From: an uncultured Rivibacter sp.
Lineage (GTDB): Bacteria > Pseudomonadota > Gammaproteobacteria > Burkholderiales > Burkholderiaceae
Direction of reading: 5' to 3'
DNA: 13,602 nt
Assembly (NCBI GenBank): GCA_946481025.1
Contig: CAMLNA010000120.1
Location: forward strand, 1-13,602
Shown here: piece by piece, positions 7,079 to 13,521 of the stretch
Position numbering within the stretch: position 1 is the first letter of the stretch
Layout of the letters: every line of letters starts with the position of its first letter
The notes under the pieces: model-generated
Told to the model about the DNA's origin: nothing
What the model saw: the letters and a program-made list of their open reading frames with translations, nothing else
Databases searched by the model: none
Translations under genes and position numbers: made by a program

Positions 7079-8683
7079 TCAAGCGGTGACGAGCTGCTCG
7101 AAATTCAAGCCATGTTTAGCGAGGTACTTGCGCAGGCGGTCGGCGTCGTTGAGCACGCTGCGCTGCATGCGGCTCACGTTGAACAGCCTGCGCCCGGCGT
7201 CCGACAGGCTGCGCGACGTGCGGCACACCCCGATCACCGCCTCGAGCTGCAGCCGGTCGAACAGGTCGAGCTGCTCCACGGCCGCCTCGCCCAGCCACGC
7301 GGCAAGCTCCGCGGGCTGCGCGGCGGCCGGCGCGGCGTTGCGCCGCCACAGCCAGCGCAGGCGCTCGATCTCGGCCTCGACCAGCCCTTCCGAGATGCGC
7401 CCGCCCTCGGCCAGCGTGGCCAGCCGGGTGACGGAGGCGCCCAGGTCGCGGAAGTTGCCGGCCCATGCCGCGTCGGGCGACTGCGCGAAGCGCAGGTAGC
7501 GGGCCTTGGCTTCGGCGTTGAAGCGCACCGCGCGGCCGGTTTCCTGCGCCGCGAGAGCGAGCAGGTGTTCGACGTTGGGCTCGATGTCCTCGGTGCGCTG
7601 CGCGAGGCCGGGCAGGTCGTAGGTCCACAGGTTGATGCGGGCGAACAGGTCGTCGCGAAAGCGCCCGGCGGCCACCTCGGCCCGCAGGTCGCGGTTGGTG
7701 CCGGCCACGAGCTGGAAGTCGCTTTCCACGTCGCGGTCGGCGCCCACCGGCAGGAACCGCTTTTCCTCCACGGCCTTGAGCAGCATGGCCTGCTCATCGA
7801 GGCCCAGCTCGCCGATCTCGTCGAGGAACAGCAGGCCCTGGTGCGCCGTGCGCAGCAGGCCCGCACGGTCGGCGACAGCACCGGTGAACGAGCCCTTGCG
7901 GTGGCCGAAGAGCGTGGAGGCCGCGCCGTCGCCGCGCAGCGTGGCGCAGTTCACCTCGACGAAAGGGCCGCTGAGCTGGTGCCGCGCCTTCTTGAGCTCG
8001 TACATGCGCCGCGCGAGGAACGACTTGCCCGCGCCGGTGGGGCCCACCAGCAGCATCGGTGAACGCGAGCGCACGGCCACCCGTTCGATCTCTTCGATGA
8101 GCGCGTTGAAGCGGGCGTTGCGGGTGGCGATGCCGCTCTTCAGGAAGGCCAGCGCGTCGCTGCGCTCCTGGTGGAAGCGTTGCGCGATGCCGTCGTAGCG
8201 CGACAGGTCGAGGTCGATGAGCGCGAGCGTGCCCGGGTCGCCGGCGCGCTGCTTCTTCGGCGGGGCGGACTGCACCAGCACGCCGGGCAGGAAACGCGCC
8301 TCCACCAGCAGGAACAGGCAGATCTGCGCCACGTGCGTGCCGGTGGTGATGTGGGCCCAGTACTGCTCGCGCTCGGTATCGAAGCGGTAGCTGCGCAGCC
8401 AGTCGTACAGCGCGGTGTAGACCTCGCCGAAGTCCCAGGGGTCGGCGAGCTCCATCTCGATGAGGTTGACCCGGGTGTCGGGCGAGACGCTGGCCACGTC
8501 GTCGGCGATGCGCCTGGCGAGGTCGGCGTGTTGCGGCGCATGCAGCAGCTCGAGCCGGTGCAGGGGCCGCCCGGCGTGCTGTGCCAGCGAAACGGTGGGC
8601 CGCCACTTCTCCCAGCGCCCGGCCCCGCGGCCGGCGTCGAGCTGGCTGCCGAGGAAGCCGATGGCGACGGTGGGTTTGGTCAT
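7079..8683 (-). CDS. rtcR: RtcR, sigma-54-dependent activator of the RNA repair operon
   Basis: The 534-residue protein aligns by eye along its whole length with E. coli RtcR. Residues 1-180 form the sensory CARF-type domain (RWEKWRPT 23-30, NPWDF-like DPWDF 81-85, HITTGTHVAQIC 111-122, LIDLDLSRYD 155-164, LKSGIATRN 181-189). The AAA+ domain has Walker A GPTGAGKS (214-221), the sigma-54 contact loop as GSFTGA (264-269) and Walker B LLFLDEIGEL (284-293). The C-terminal part (about 470-530, ending NDADRLRKYLAKHGL) carries the DNA-binding helices. RtcR family proteins are known to switch on rtc operons when RNA is damaged. The ATG at 8683 gives the family N-terminus; its ribosome site is weak. 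It is divergent from the slipin-rtcB operon it should control. The Ala-to-Ser change in the GAFTGA loop is the only oddity. Confidence 0.95.
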   Translation of the reverse strand: MTKPTVAIGFLGSQLDAGRGAGRWEKWRPTVSLAQHAGRPLHRLELLHAPQHADLARRIADDVASVSPDTRVNLIEMELADPWDFGEVYTALYDWLRSYRFDTEREQYWAHITTGTHVAQICLFLLVEARFLPGVLVQSAPPKKQRAGDPGTLALIDLDLSRYDGIAQRFHQERSDALAFLKSGIATRNARFNALIEEIERVAVRSRSPMLLVGPTGAGKSFLARRMYELKKARHQLSGPFVEVNCATLRGDGAASTLFGHRKGSFTGAVADRAGLLRTAHQGLLFLDEIGELGLDEQAMLLKAVEEKRFLPVGADRDVESDFQLVAGTNRDLRAEVAAGRFRDDLFARINLWTYDLPGLAQRTEDIEPNVEHLLALAAQETGRAVRFNAEAKARYLRFAQSPDAAWAGNFRDLGASVTRLATLAEGGRISEGLVEAEIERLRWLWRRNAAPAAAQPAELAAWLGEAAVEQLDLFDRLQLEAVIGVCRTSRSLSDAGRRLFNVSRMQRSVLNDADRLRKYLAKHGLNFEQLVTA

Positions 8684-8691
8684 TCAGTTGA

Positions 8692-8716
8692 GCTAGTCTT
8701 CTAGCATTCATTCTAG
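8692..8716. promoter_or_regulatory. CTAG repeat cluster, candidate RtcR enhancer (UAS)
   Basis: Three CTAG cores occur within 25 bases (8693, 8701, 8713). GCTAG-TCTT-CTAGC (8692-8705) is a perfect 5-4-5 inverted repeat, and TTCTAG is repeated directly at 8699 and 8711 with a 12-bp period. CTAG clusters stand out in GC-rich DNA. The block is about 75-100 bp upstream of the sigma-54 promoter, the usual distance for an activator binding site, and only 8 bp from the rtcR start codon, so it could also autoregulate rtcR. Binding by RtcR is inferred from position. Confidence 0.5.
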
Positions 8717-8761
8717 TCGGGGCGTCGCCTGCTGCGGGGGCCAGATGCCAGTTCCCATACA

Positions 8762-8774
8762 AATCAATGACTTG
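8762..8774 (+). promoter_or_regulatory. IHF binding site consensus
   Basis: AATCAATGACTTG matches the IHF consensus WATCAANNNNTTR at every defined position. It sits between the CTAG cluster and the -24/-12 promoter, where IHF usually bends DNA to bring the enhancer-bound activator to sigma-54 polymerase. It is about 48 bases before the predicted transcription start. Confidence 0.6.
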
Positions 8775-8789
8775 CAGCACGTGGCGCCC

Positions 8790-8805
8790 TGGCACAGGCC
8801 GTGCA
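8790..8805 (+). promoter_or_regulatory. Sigma-54 (-24/-12) promoter of the RNA repair operon
   Basis: TGGCACAGGCCGTGCA carries the invariant GG (8791-8792) and GC (8803-8804) with the required 10-base spacing, and it matches TGGCAC-N5-TTGCA except for one T. Transcription should begin near 8816 on the plus strand, toward the tRNA-like element, slipin and rtcB. A sigma-54 promoter is what RtcR, encoded divergently, would need. Confidence 0.8.
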
Positions 8806-8872
8806 ATGCAATGGGTGGGTCACCGCTAAAGGCGAACGCTCACAGGTCAGGGGTTGGGTTGGAAGCCGCCCC

Positions 8873-8916
8873 GCCGGTGCAGGTGCTCCGAGGCTTGTGT
8901 CTCGTCGGGCACCGGC
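8873..8916 (+). promoter_or_regulatory. Leader hairpin upstream of the tRNA-like element
   Basis: GCCGGTGC (8873-8880) pairs perfectly with GCACCGGC (8909-8916). Inside the 28-nt loop, CGAG (8889-8892) pairs with CTCG (8901-8904). It would lie about 55-100 nt into the transcript. There is no U tract, so its role (processing signal, stabiliser or pause site) is unknown. Confidence 0.4.
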
Positions 8917-8943
8917 ATGCCGCGCCGCCCGGATCGGTCATCC

Positions 8944-9021
8944 GCCATGTTGTGTAGCTCAGCTTGGTAGAGCAGCCTTGACAAGGCGTGTCGCGGGTTC
9001 GACTCCCGCCCAACAACCGGC
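8944..9021 (+). ncRNA. tRNA-like RNA in the operon leader (Val GAC-like loop, non-canonical arms)
   Basis: The core is 8949-9017. It has T8-A9, then a D stem GCTC/GAGC (8957-8960 with 8970-8973) and a D loop with GG (8966-8967). The T arm is GCGGG-TTCGACT-CCCGC (8993-9009) and the variable loop is GTGTC. Elbow positions look intact (G15 and C48, G18G19 with TTC, T54 with A58). The anticodon loop reads TTGACAA, giving GAC (valine), but its stem is only GCC/GGC, 3 bp instead of 5. Alternatively GCCTT/AAGGC closes a 3-nt loop. The acceptor fails in the normal register; instead GUUGU (8949-8953) pairs with ACAAC (9013-9017), leaving 3 unpaired bases on the 3' side, and GCC/GGC (8944-8946, 9019-9021) can extend the stem. 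No CCA is encoded. It looks like a tRNA mimic or a degenerate tRNA rather than a working valine tRNA. Confidence 0.7.
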
Positions 9022-9294
9022 CTGATAAGCCGTCTTTGAAAGAACGATCGAAAGACCACCGCCGGACGCAAGCCGGCGACCGAACCCGCCGGGAAGCGCA
9101 CTGCGCGCCGAACGGCAGGGGAGGTCGAAGGCTTGCCAGCGGCGGCGGCCCGAGCGGCAAGTCCGGCCGGCCGCGCCTGGCGACCAGCCCGAAGGGCGCG
9201 TCGCGAGGCCCGAGCCGGCACGTTTGTCGTCCGCCGCCGCTGCTGTAACGGCACCGATTGCATCGAAGAAAAAAGCGAGAACAAGGAGAACGAA
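9018..9294 (+). other. Structured, non-coding leader between the tRNA-like element and the slipin gene
   Basis: No convincing gene is seen in these 277 bases. Several short hairpins are visible: CGGC/GCCG (9018-9021 with 9029-9032), GTCTTT (9032-9037) with a downstream AAAGAC, CGCCGG/CCGGCG (9060-9065 with 9073-9078, 7-nt loop), and CTTGCC/GGCAAG (9132-9137 with 9156-9161). The last 40 bases turn A-rich and unstructured before the slipin ribosome site. The first hairpin competes with the GCC/GGC extension of the tRNA-like stem, so alternative folds are possible. Confidence 0.45.
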
Positions 9295-10449
9295 ATGATG
9301 TTGAGGGAACTGGCGCCCCAGCGCGTCACCGTGAAGAAGAACGAACGCGGCCTGCTGCTGCGCAACGGCGACTTCGACCGTGTGCTGCAGCCCGGCACAC
9401 ACTGGCTGCATGGCGGCTTCGACCGCCTGCGCGTGGAAACCTTCGCGCTGGAGCAGCCGCTGTTCACGCACGGCCTGGCCGACTACCTGATGGCCAAGGA
9501 GCCCGAGGTGGTGGCCGCCGAGTTCGTGCGCGTCGAGCTGTCTGAAACGCAGGTGGGCCTGCGCTACGAGAACGGCGTGCTGGCCGAAGTGCTTGCACCG
9601 GCCACCCGCCGCCTGTACTGGAAGGGTCTGGTCGACGTGCGCGTGGACGTGATCGACATCGCCGAGTCGGCCGAGGTGCCGCAGCCCGTGGTGGCACGCC
9701 TCACGCAGACGCAGTTGCGGCAGCGGGCGGTGGCCGGCCTGGCCGGCGTGCTGCAGGTGCAGGTGCCCGAACACGGCGCCGGCGTGCTGTGGCTGGACGG
9801 CAAGCTGGCCGCGATGCTGGCGCCCGGCTCCTACGCCTACTGGAAGTTCAACCGCAACGTCGCGGTCGAGCTGGTGGACCTGCGCGTGCAGGCGCTCGAA
9901 GTCTCGGGCCAGGAGATCCTGACCCGCGACAAGGTGGGCCTGCGCCTCAACCTCGCCGCCAACTGGCGCTACACCGACGTGCGGCAGGCCTACACGCAAC
10001 TGCAGAAGCCGACCGAACACCTGTACCGCGAGCTGCAGTTCGGCCTGCGCGCGGCGGTGGGAACGCGCTCGCTCGACGAGCTGCTCGAGAACAAGGGCGT
10101 GATCGACGAAGTGGTGACCGCGCACGTGCGCAGCAAGCTGGCTGGCTACGGCCTGGAGCTTGATGGCGCGGGCGTGAAGGACATCGTGCTGCCCGGCGAG
10201 ATGAAGACCATCCTGGCGCAGGTGGTCGAGGCGCAGAAGGCGGCCGAGGCCAACGTGATACGCCGCCGCGAGGAAACCGCCGCGACGCGCTCGCTGCTCA
10301 ACACCGCCAAGGTGATGGAGGACAACCCCACCGCCTTGCGCCTGAAGGAGCTCGAGACGCTGGAGCGCGTGGCCGAACGCATCGACAAGATCTCCGTGTT
10401 CGGAGGCCTGGACCAGGTGCTCAACGGGCTGGTGAAGCTGCGGGCGTGA
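9295..10449 (+). CDS. SPFH/band-7 (slipin-type) protein of the RNA repair operon
   Basis: The 384-residue protein starts at ATG 9295 with AAGGAG 6 nt upstream; a longer frame back to 9133 has no ribosome site and an Ala/Arg-rich shadow composition. The SPFH domain spans about 155-310 (LEVSGQEILTRDKVGLRLNL 201-220, WRYTD, then LDELLENKGVIDEVV and LPGEMKTIL). A charged helical segment follows (about 305-365, EAQKAAEANVIRRREE, KELETLERVAERIDK), as in slipins that oligomerise. Unlike stomatin-type slipins it lacks an N-terminal membrane anchor. Instead it has an extended N-terminus with a repeated beta motif (about 14-48, 82-118, 157-198). Slipins are recurrent neighbours of rtcB in bacterial RNA repair operons; their role there is not settled. 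RtcB begins 92 bp downstream. Confidence 0.85.
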   Translation: MMLRELAPQRVTVKKNERGLLLRNGDFDRVLQPGTHWLHGGFDRLRVETFALEQPLFTHGLADYLMAKEPEVVAAEFVRVELSETQVGLRYENGVLAEVLAPATRRLYWKGLVDVRVDVIDIAESAEVPQPVVARLTQTQLRQRAVAGLAGVLQVQVPEHGAGVLWLDGKLAAMLAPGSYAYWKFNRNVAVELVDLRVQALEVSGQEILTRDKVGLRLNLAANWRYTDVRQAYTQLQKPTEHLYRELQFGLRAAVGTRSLDELLENKGVIDEVVTAHVRSKLAGYGLELDGAGVKDIVLPGEMKTILAQVVEAQKAAEANVIRRREETAATRSLLNTAKVMEDNPTALRLKELETLERVAERIDKISVFGGLDQVLNGLVKLRA

Positions 10450-10453
10450 CCCA

Positions 10454-10507
10454 CCCCCCGGAGCGGGGGCAACACCAGCGGACCGGCAAAGCCGGATCCG
10501 CGGTGTT
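10454..10507 (+). repeat. Double palindrome (REP-like) between slipin and rtcB
   Basis: A C5/G5 hairpin (10455-10459 with 10465-10469) is followed by an imperfect 16-bp hairpin at 10471-10507. In the latter AACACC pairs with GGTGTT, GCGGA with TCCGC and CCGGC with GCCGG around an AAA loop, with one bulged A on each side. GC-rich palindromes of this look are common intergenic repeats in Burkholderiales (general knowledge, not searched). In the mRNA it would form a very stable structure just before the rtcB ribosome site and could separate slipin and rtcB expression. Confidence 0.6.
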
Positions 10508-10541
10508 CGCTCGAAGGACGGGGCATCATGAGGAACGAATC

Positions 10542-11759
10542 ATGGAAACCAACTACGAATTTCAAGAAGTCCCCGGCGGCGTGCCGGTGAAGATGTGGAC
10601 GCGCGGCGTGCCCGTCGAGGACGAGGCGAAGCGCCAGCTTGCCAACGCGGCGCGCCTGCCCATCGTGTTCAAGCACATCGCGGCCATGCCCGACGTGCAC
10701 TTCGGCATCGGCGCCACCGTGGGTTCGGTGATCCCCACCTTCAAGGCCATCATCCCGGCCGCGGTGGGCGTGGACATCGGCTGCGGAATGATCGCCTGCA
10801 AGACCACGCTGACCGCCGAAGACCTGCCCGACAACCTGGCCCCGCTGCGCAGCGCCATCGAACGCGCCGTGCCGCACGGCCGTGCGCCGGGCTCGCGCGA
10901 CCCTGGCGCCTGGCACAAGGTGCCGGGCGCGGTCGACACGGCCTGGGCGCAGCTGGAGCCGGAGTTCACCGAGCTGTGCCGCGACTACCCGAAGCTGGAG
11001 AAGACCAACCACCGCAACCACCTGGGCACGCTGGGCACCGGCAACCACTTCATCGAGGTCTGCCTCGACGAGCAGGGGTTCGTGTGGTTCATGCTGCACT
11101 CGGGCTCGCGCGGCGTGGGCAACTTCATCGGCACCATGTTCATCGAGCTGGCCAAGCAGGACGCGATGCGAAACAACGCCAACCTGCCCGACCGCGACCT
11201 CGCCTACTTCGAGGAAGGCTCGCGCTACTTCGGCGACTACGTGCGCGCCGTGGGCTGGGCGCAGAAGTTCGCGCGACTGAACCGCGAGGTGATGATGCGC
11301 CGCGTGATCGAGGCCGCCAAGACGGTGATCCACAAGAACTTCCAGAGCCACATCGAGGCGGTGAACTGCCACCACAACTATGTGCAGCAGGAGCGCCACT
11401 TCGGCCACGACGTGTACGTGACCCGCAAGGGCGCGGTGAGCGCCAAGAAGGGTGAGCTGGGCATCATCCCCGGCAGCATGGGCGCGCGCAGCTACATCGT
11501 GCGCGGCAAGGGCAATGCCGAAAGCTTCGAGTCCTGCTCGCATGGCGCCGGCCGCACCATGAGCCGCGGCGAAGCCAAGCGCCGCTTCACGCTGGCCGAC
11601 CACCGCGCCGCCACCGAAGGCGTCGAATGCCGCAAGGACAAGGACGTGATCGACGAGACGCCCGCGGCCTACAAGGACATCGACGCGGTGATGGAGGCGC
11701 AGAAGGACCTGGTCGAGGTGGTGCACACCTTGAAGCAGGTGGTGTGCGTGAAAGGATGA
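10542..11759 (+). CDS. rtcB: RNA-splicing ligase RtcB
   Basis: RtcB joins RNA ends bearing 2',3'-cyclic or 3'-phosphate to 5'-OH ends using GTP and Mn2+; in bacteria it repairs RNA cut by ribonucleases. The 405-residue protein has family-typical length and all key motifs: MPDVHFGIG (49-57), VGVDIGCGM with metal ligands D78 and C81, GTGNHF with H169, HSGSRGVGN with H186, CHHNY with H278, and SHGAGR with H334, the residue that is guanylylated. The start ATG 10542 has GAGGA 7 nt upstream and gives the normal N-terminus; a GTG 96 bases earlier would add a low-complexity tail encoded by the intergenic repeat and is rejected. The TGA overlaps the next gene's ATG. No archease or RtcA is present nearby, which fits the simple bacterial RtcB type. 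Confidence 0.97.
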   Translation: METNYEFQEVPGGVPVKMWTRGVPVEDEAKRQLANAARLPIVFKHIAAMPDVHFGIGATVGSVIPTFKAIIPAAVGVDIGCGMIACKTTLTAEDLPDNLAPLRSAIERAVPHGRAPGSRDPGAWHKVPGAVDTAWAQLEPEFTELCRDYPKLEKTNHRNHLGTLGTGNHFIEVCLDEQGFVWFMLHSGSRGVGNFIGTMFIELAKQDAMRNNANLPDRDLAYFEEGSRYFGDYVRAVGWAQKFARLNREVMMRRVIEAAKTVIHKNFQSHIEAVNCHHNYVQQERHFGHDVYVTRKGAVSAKKGELGIIPGSMGARSYIVRGKGNAESFESCSHGAGRTMSRGEAKRRFTLADHRAATEGVECRKDKDVIDETPAAYKDIDAVMEAQKDLVEVVHTLKQVVCVKG

Positions 11760-13114
11760 ACGTGAACCGCTGGCTGAAGCTGCTCGCCCGCGCAGACGCG
11801 TCAGGCCCGATACCCACGCTCGAGGAACTCCTCGCGCTTGTGTACGCGGCCGACGGCTACACGCGTCAAGCCGCGGTGGAGGCGCTGGCGGAAAGCGGTG
11901 ACCCCTGCGTGTTGCCGCAACTGCTGGAACGCGCGAACGACTGGGTGTCGCAGGTGCGTCATGCGGCCCAGGTCGCCATCGAATCGTTCCTGCGAGACGA
12001 CTGCATCGACGGGTGGATCGCCGCGCTGCCGAAGCTGGCGGCACTCAGCCGCGCGCGGCGTGCCGACCACTCCGGACTGCTCCTTCGTATCGAGGCGTTC
12101 CTCGCTCATCCGGGCAACCTGGAGCGGCTGGCGTCAGTGCAGCACGCCACAAGTCATGTCGCCGCGCGATGGCTCTTTGCGTTTCGCGCGCGGCATGTCC
12201 TGCAGGCCGCACCACGGCACTCGCTCGTGCGCGACGGACTGATGTCGTCCGACATCGGCATCGCCGGCGCAGCGTTGGCAGCCGCCCGGGGCATGCCGCC
12301 GGGCACGCCGCGCGACAACCTCCTGGGGGCCGCCTGCCTTTCACGCTTCGCGAAGGTGCGGGCGGCAGGCTTGCGCGAACTGCTCTGCAGTCCCCAGGTC
12401 TCCACGCCAAGCCTGGTGCGCGAGATGTGCATGGACGCGAGCCCGCTGGTGCGGTCGATCGCCCTGGCGGCCGTGGGCGACGATCTGGCCGGGGTGCTGG
12501 AGCGAGCGGCCGCGACCTTGCGCAGCGGCTCCCACACGGCGCGCGAAGGGGCGGTTGCCCTGCAGCTGATCAGCGCCGCACGACCGGCGGATGCGCTGCA
12601 AGCCTGCGCCAAAGCCATCCGGTCGCCGGCCGCCGTGTTGCGCCGGGCCGGGTATGCCGTGCTTTGGTCGCGCTCGGCAGCAGACGTGCGCAGCGGGCTC
12701 GTCCTGCAGATGCTTTCGGATCCTTCGGCGAAGGTGCGCCGGCTTGCGGTGGACTACGTCGGCCGAGGCGCCGAGCCGCCGCCGCTCGCCGCGCTGGAGT
12801 CACTTGCAGCGCGGCCCGAGCTGCTGCGCAGCATGCTGTCGGTGCTGGTGCACACCTCCCCGTGGGATCGCCTGCTCGTGTTGCTGAGGCTGCAGGCTCG
12901 CATGGCGGCCCTGGACCAAGCGGCGACCGAGCGGGTGGTCCAGGCATTGCAGGCTTGGTGCGCCGACATGACGCGCACCTTCGTGCAGCCCGCGGCCCGG
13001 CACCAGGAGCTCCTCGCAACGGCCTGGCCCGAATGGCGCGCCTGCCTCGACGCCGGGCTCGCGTCGCGGATCGAATTCCACCTCCATGCCTTCGGGCTGG
13101 GTAGATCGACATGA
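11756..13114 (+). CDS. HEAT-repeat-like protein of the RNA repair operon
   Basis: The 452-residue protein is almost entirely alpha-helical and Ala/Leu/Arg-rich, with recurring helix pairs of HEAT type. Examples are YTRQAAVEALAESGDPCVLPQLLERA, VRHAAQVAIESFL, KVRAAGLRELLCS, PLVRSIALAAVGDD and KVRRLAVDYVGRG; the D/P-x-VR-x-A pattern is the HEAT signature. Such solenoids usually scaffold protein or RNA complexes, and no catalytic motif was seen. The ATG at 11756 overlaps the rtcB stop (ATGA). A GTG at 11762, six bases later, is better placed relative to AAAGGA (11751-11756) and may be the true start. Its stop overlaps the next ATG in the same way. Tight coupling to rtcB argues for a role with RtcB, but the function is unknown. 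Confidence 0.7.
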   Translation: MNVNRWLKLLARADASGPIPTLEELLALVYAADGYTRQAAVEALAESGDPCVLPQLLERANDWVSQVRHAAQVAIESFLRDDCIDGWIAALPKLAALSRARRADHSGLLLRIEAFLAHPGNLERLASVQHATSHVAARWLFAFRARHVLQAAPRHSLVRDGLMSSDIGIAGAALAAARGMPPGTPRDNLLGAACLSRFAKVRAAGLRELLCSPQVSTPSLVREMCMDASPLVRSIALAAVGDDLAGVLERAAATLRSGSHTAREGAVALQLISAARPADALQACAKAIRSPAAVLRRAGYAVLWSRSAADVRSGLVLQMLSDPSAKVRRLAVDYVGRGAEPPPLAALESLAARPELLRSMLSVLVHTSPWDRLLVLLRLQARMAALDQAATERVVQALQAWCADMTRTFVQPAARHQELLATAWPEWRACLDAGLASRIEFHLHAFGLGRST

Positions 13115-13521
13115 AAAGCGGAAAACAACGCCGCGAAGAGATCATGCAGCGCCGCCGCGAGCGGGCTGCGAAGTTCGTCAACTTCGACCCGCACGTGCGG
13201 CGCCCGCGCGTCCCGCTCGGCGTGCTGGAGGCCGACCGCGAGCTCCTCGCCCGCCACAACAACACCTGCGGCTGCCTGCCGCTGTACTACGTCGACCGGG
13301 AGTTCATCTGCCGCGATTGCGGCAGCCATGAGGTGTGGACCGCCAAGCAGCAGAAGTGGTGGTACGAGGTGGCGCTGGGCAACATCAACAGCACGGCCGT
13401 GCGATGCCGGCCGTGCCGGCGCGCCGATCAGACCCGCTCAGCCGACGCGCGCCGCGTCTCGGAAGAAGGCATGAGGCGCAAGTTGCTGGCCCAGGCCGGC
13501 AAGGCGGGGGCCGACCGCTGA
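13111..13521 (+). CDS. Small zinc-ribbon protein (zf-trcl-like)
   Basis: The 136-residue protein begins with a very basic helix (residues 2-21, rich in Lys/Arg/Glu). The middle of the protein carries FICRDCGS with C67 and C70, then KQQKWWYEVALGN, then VRCRPCRRA with C99 and C102. The CxxC-x28-CxxC spacing and the aromatic stretch between fit the probable zinc-ribbon family zf-trcl (PF13451). C53 and C55 could add a ligand but are not part of the classic pattern. The Arg/Lys-rich ends suggest RNA or ribosome contact (inference). Its ATG overlaps the HEAT-like gene's stop (ATGA), making it the last gene of the repair operon before the convergent hairpin. Confidence 0.75.
   Translation: MKSGKQRREEIMQRRRERAAKFVNFDPHVRRPRVPLGVLEADRELLARHNNTCGCLPLYYVDREFICRDCGSHEVWTAKQQKWWYEVALGNINSTAVRCRPCRRADQTRSADARRVSEEGMRRKLLAQAGKAGADR

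Noticed and set aside
7079..8683. CARF-type domain as a hint of a type III CRISPR locus
   Set aside because: The whole protein is RtcR with AAA+ and DNA-binding parts; no cas genes, repeats or spacers are in the window.
8949..9017. An ordinary tRNA-Val (GAC)
   Set aside because: The anticodon loop and T arm fit, but the acceptor does not pair in the standard 7-bp register, the anticodon stem is 3 bp, and no CCA follows. It is reported as tRNA-like instead.
8816..9294. Y RNA/Rsr (Ro60) system
   Set aside because: A tRNA-like module is compatible with a Y RNA, but no Rsr (Ro60-like TROVE protein) is encoded in the window and the Ro-binding stem could not be identified with confidence.
9133..9294. 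N-terminal extension of the slipin gene
   Set aside because: It is Ala/Arg-rich with no ribosome site, whereas ATG 9295 follows AAGGAG at proper spacing.
10446..10541. Upstream GTG start for RtcB overlapping the slipin stop
   Set aside because: It would add 32 low-complexity residues translated from a palindromic repeat, while ATG 10542 has a good ribosome site and the family N-terminus.
10146..12044. Long minus-strand open frame of 632 codons
   Set aside because: It is antisense to rtcB and parts of slipin and the HEAT-like gene, with the His/Val/Ala/Arg composition of a shadow frame.
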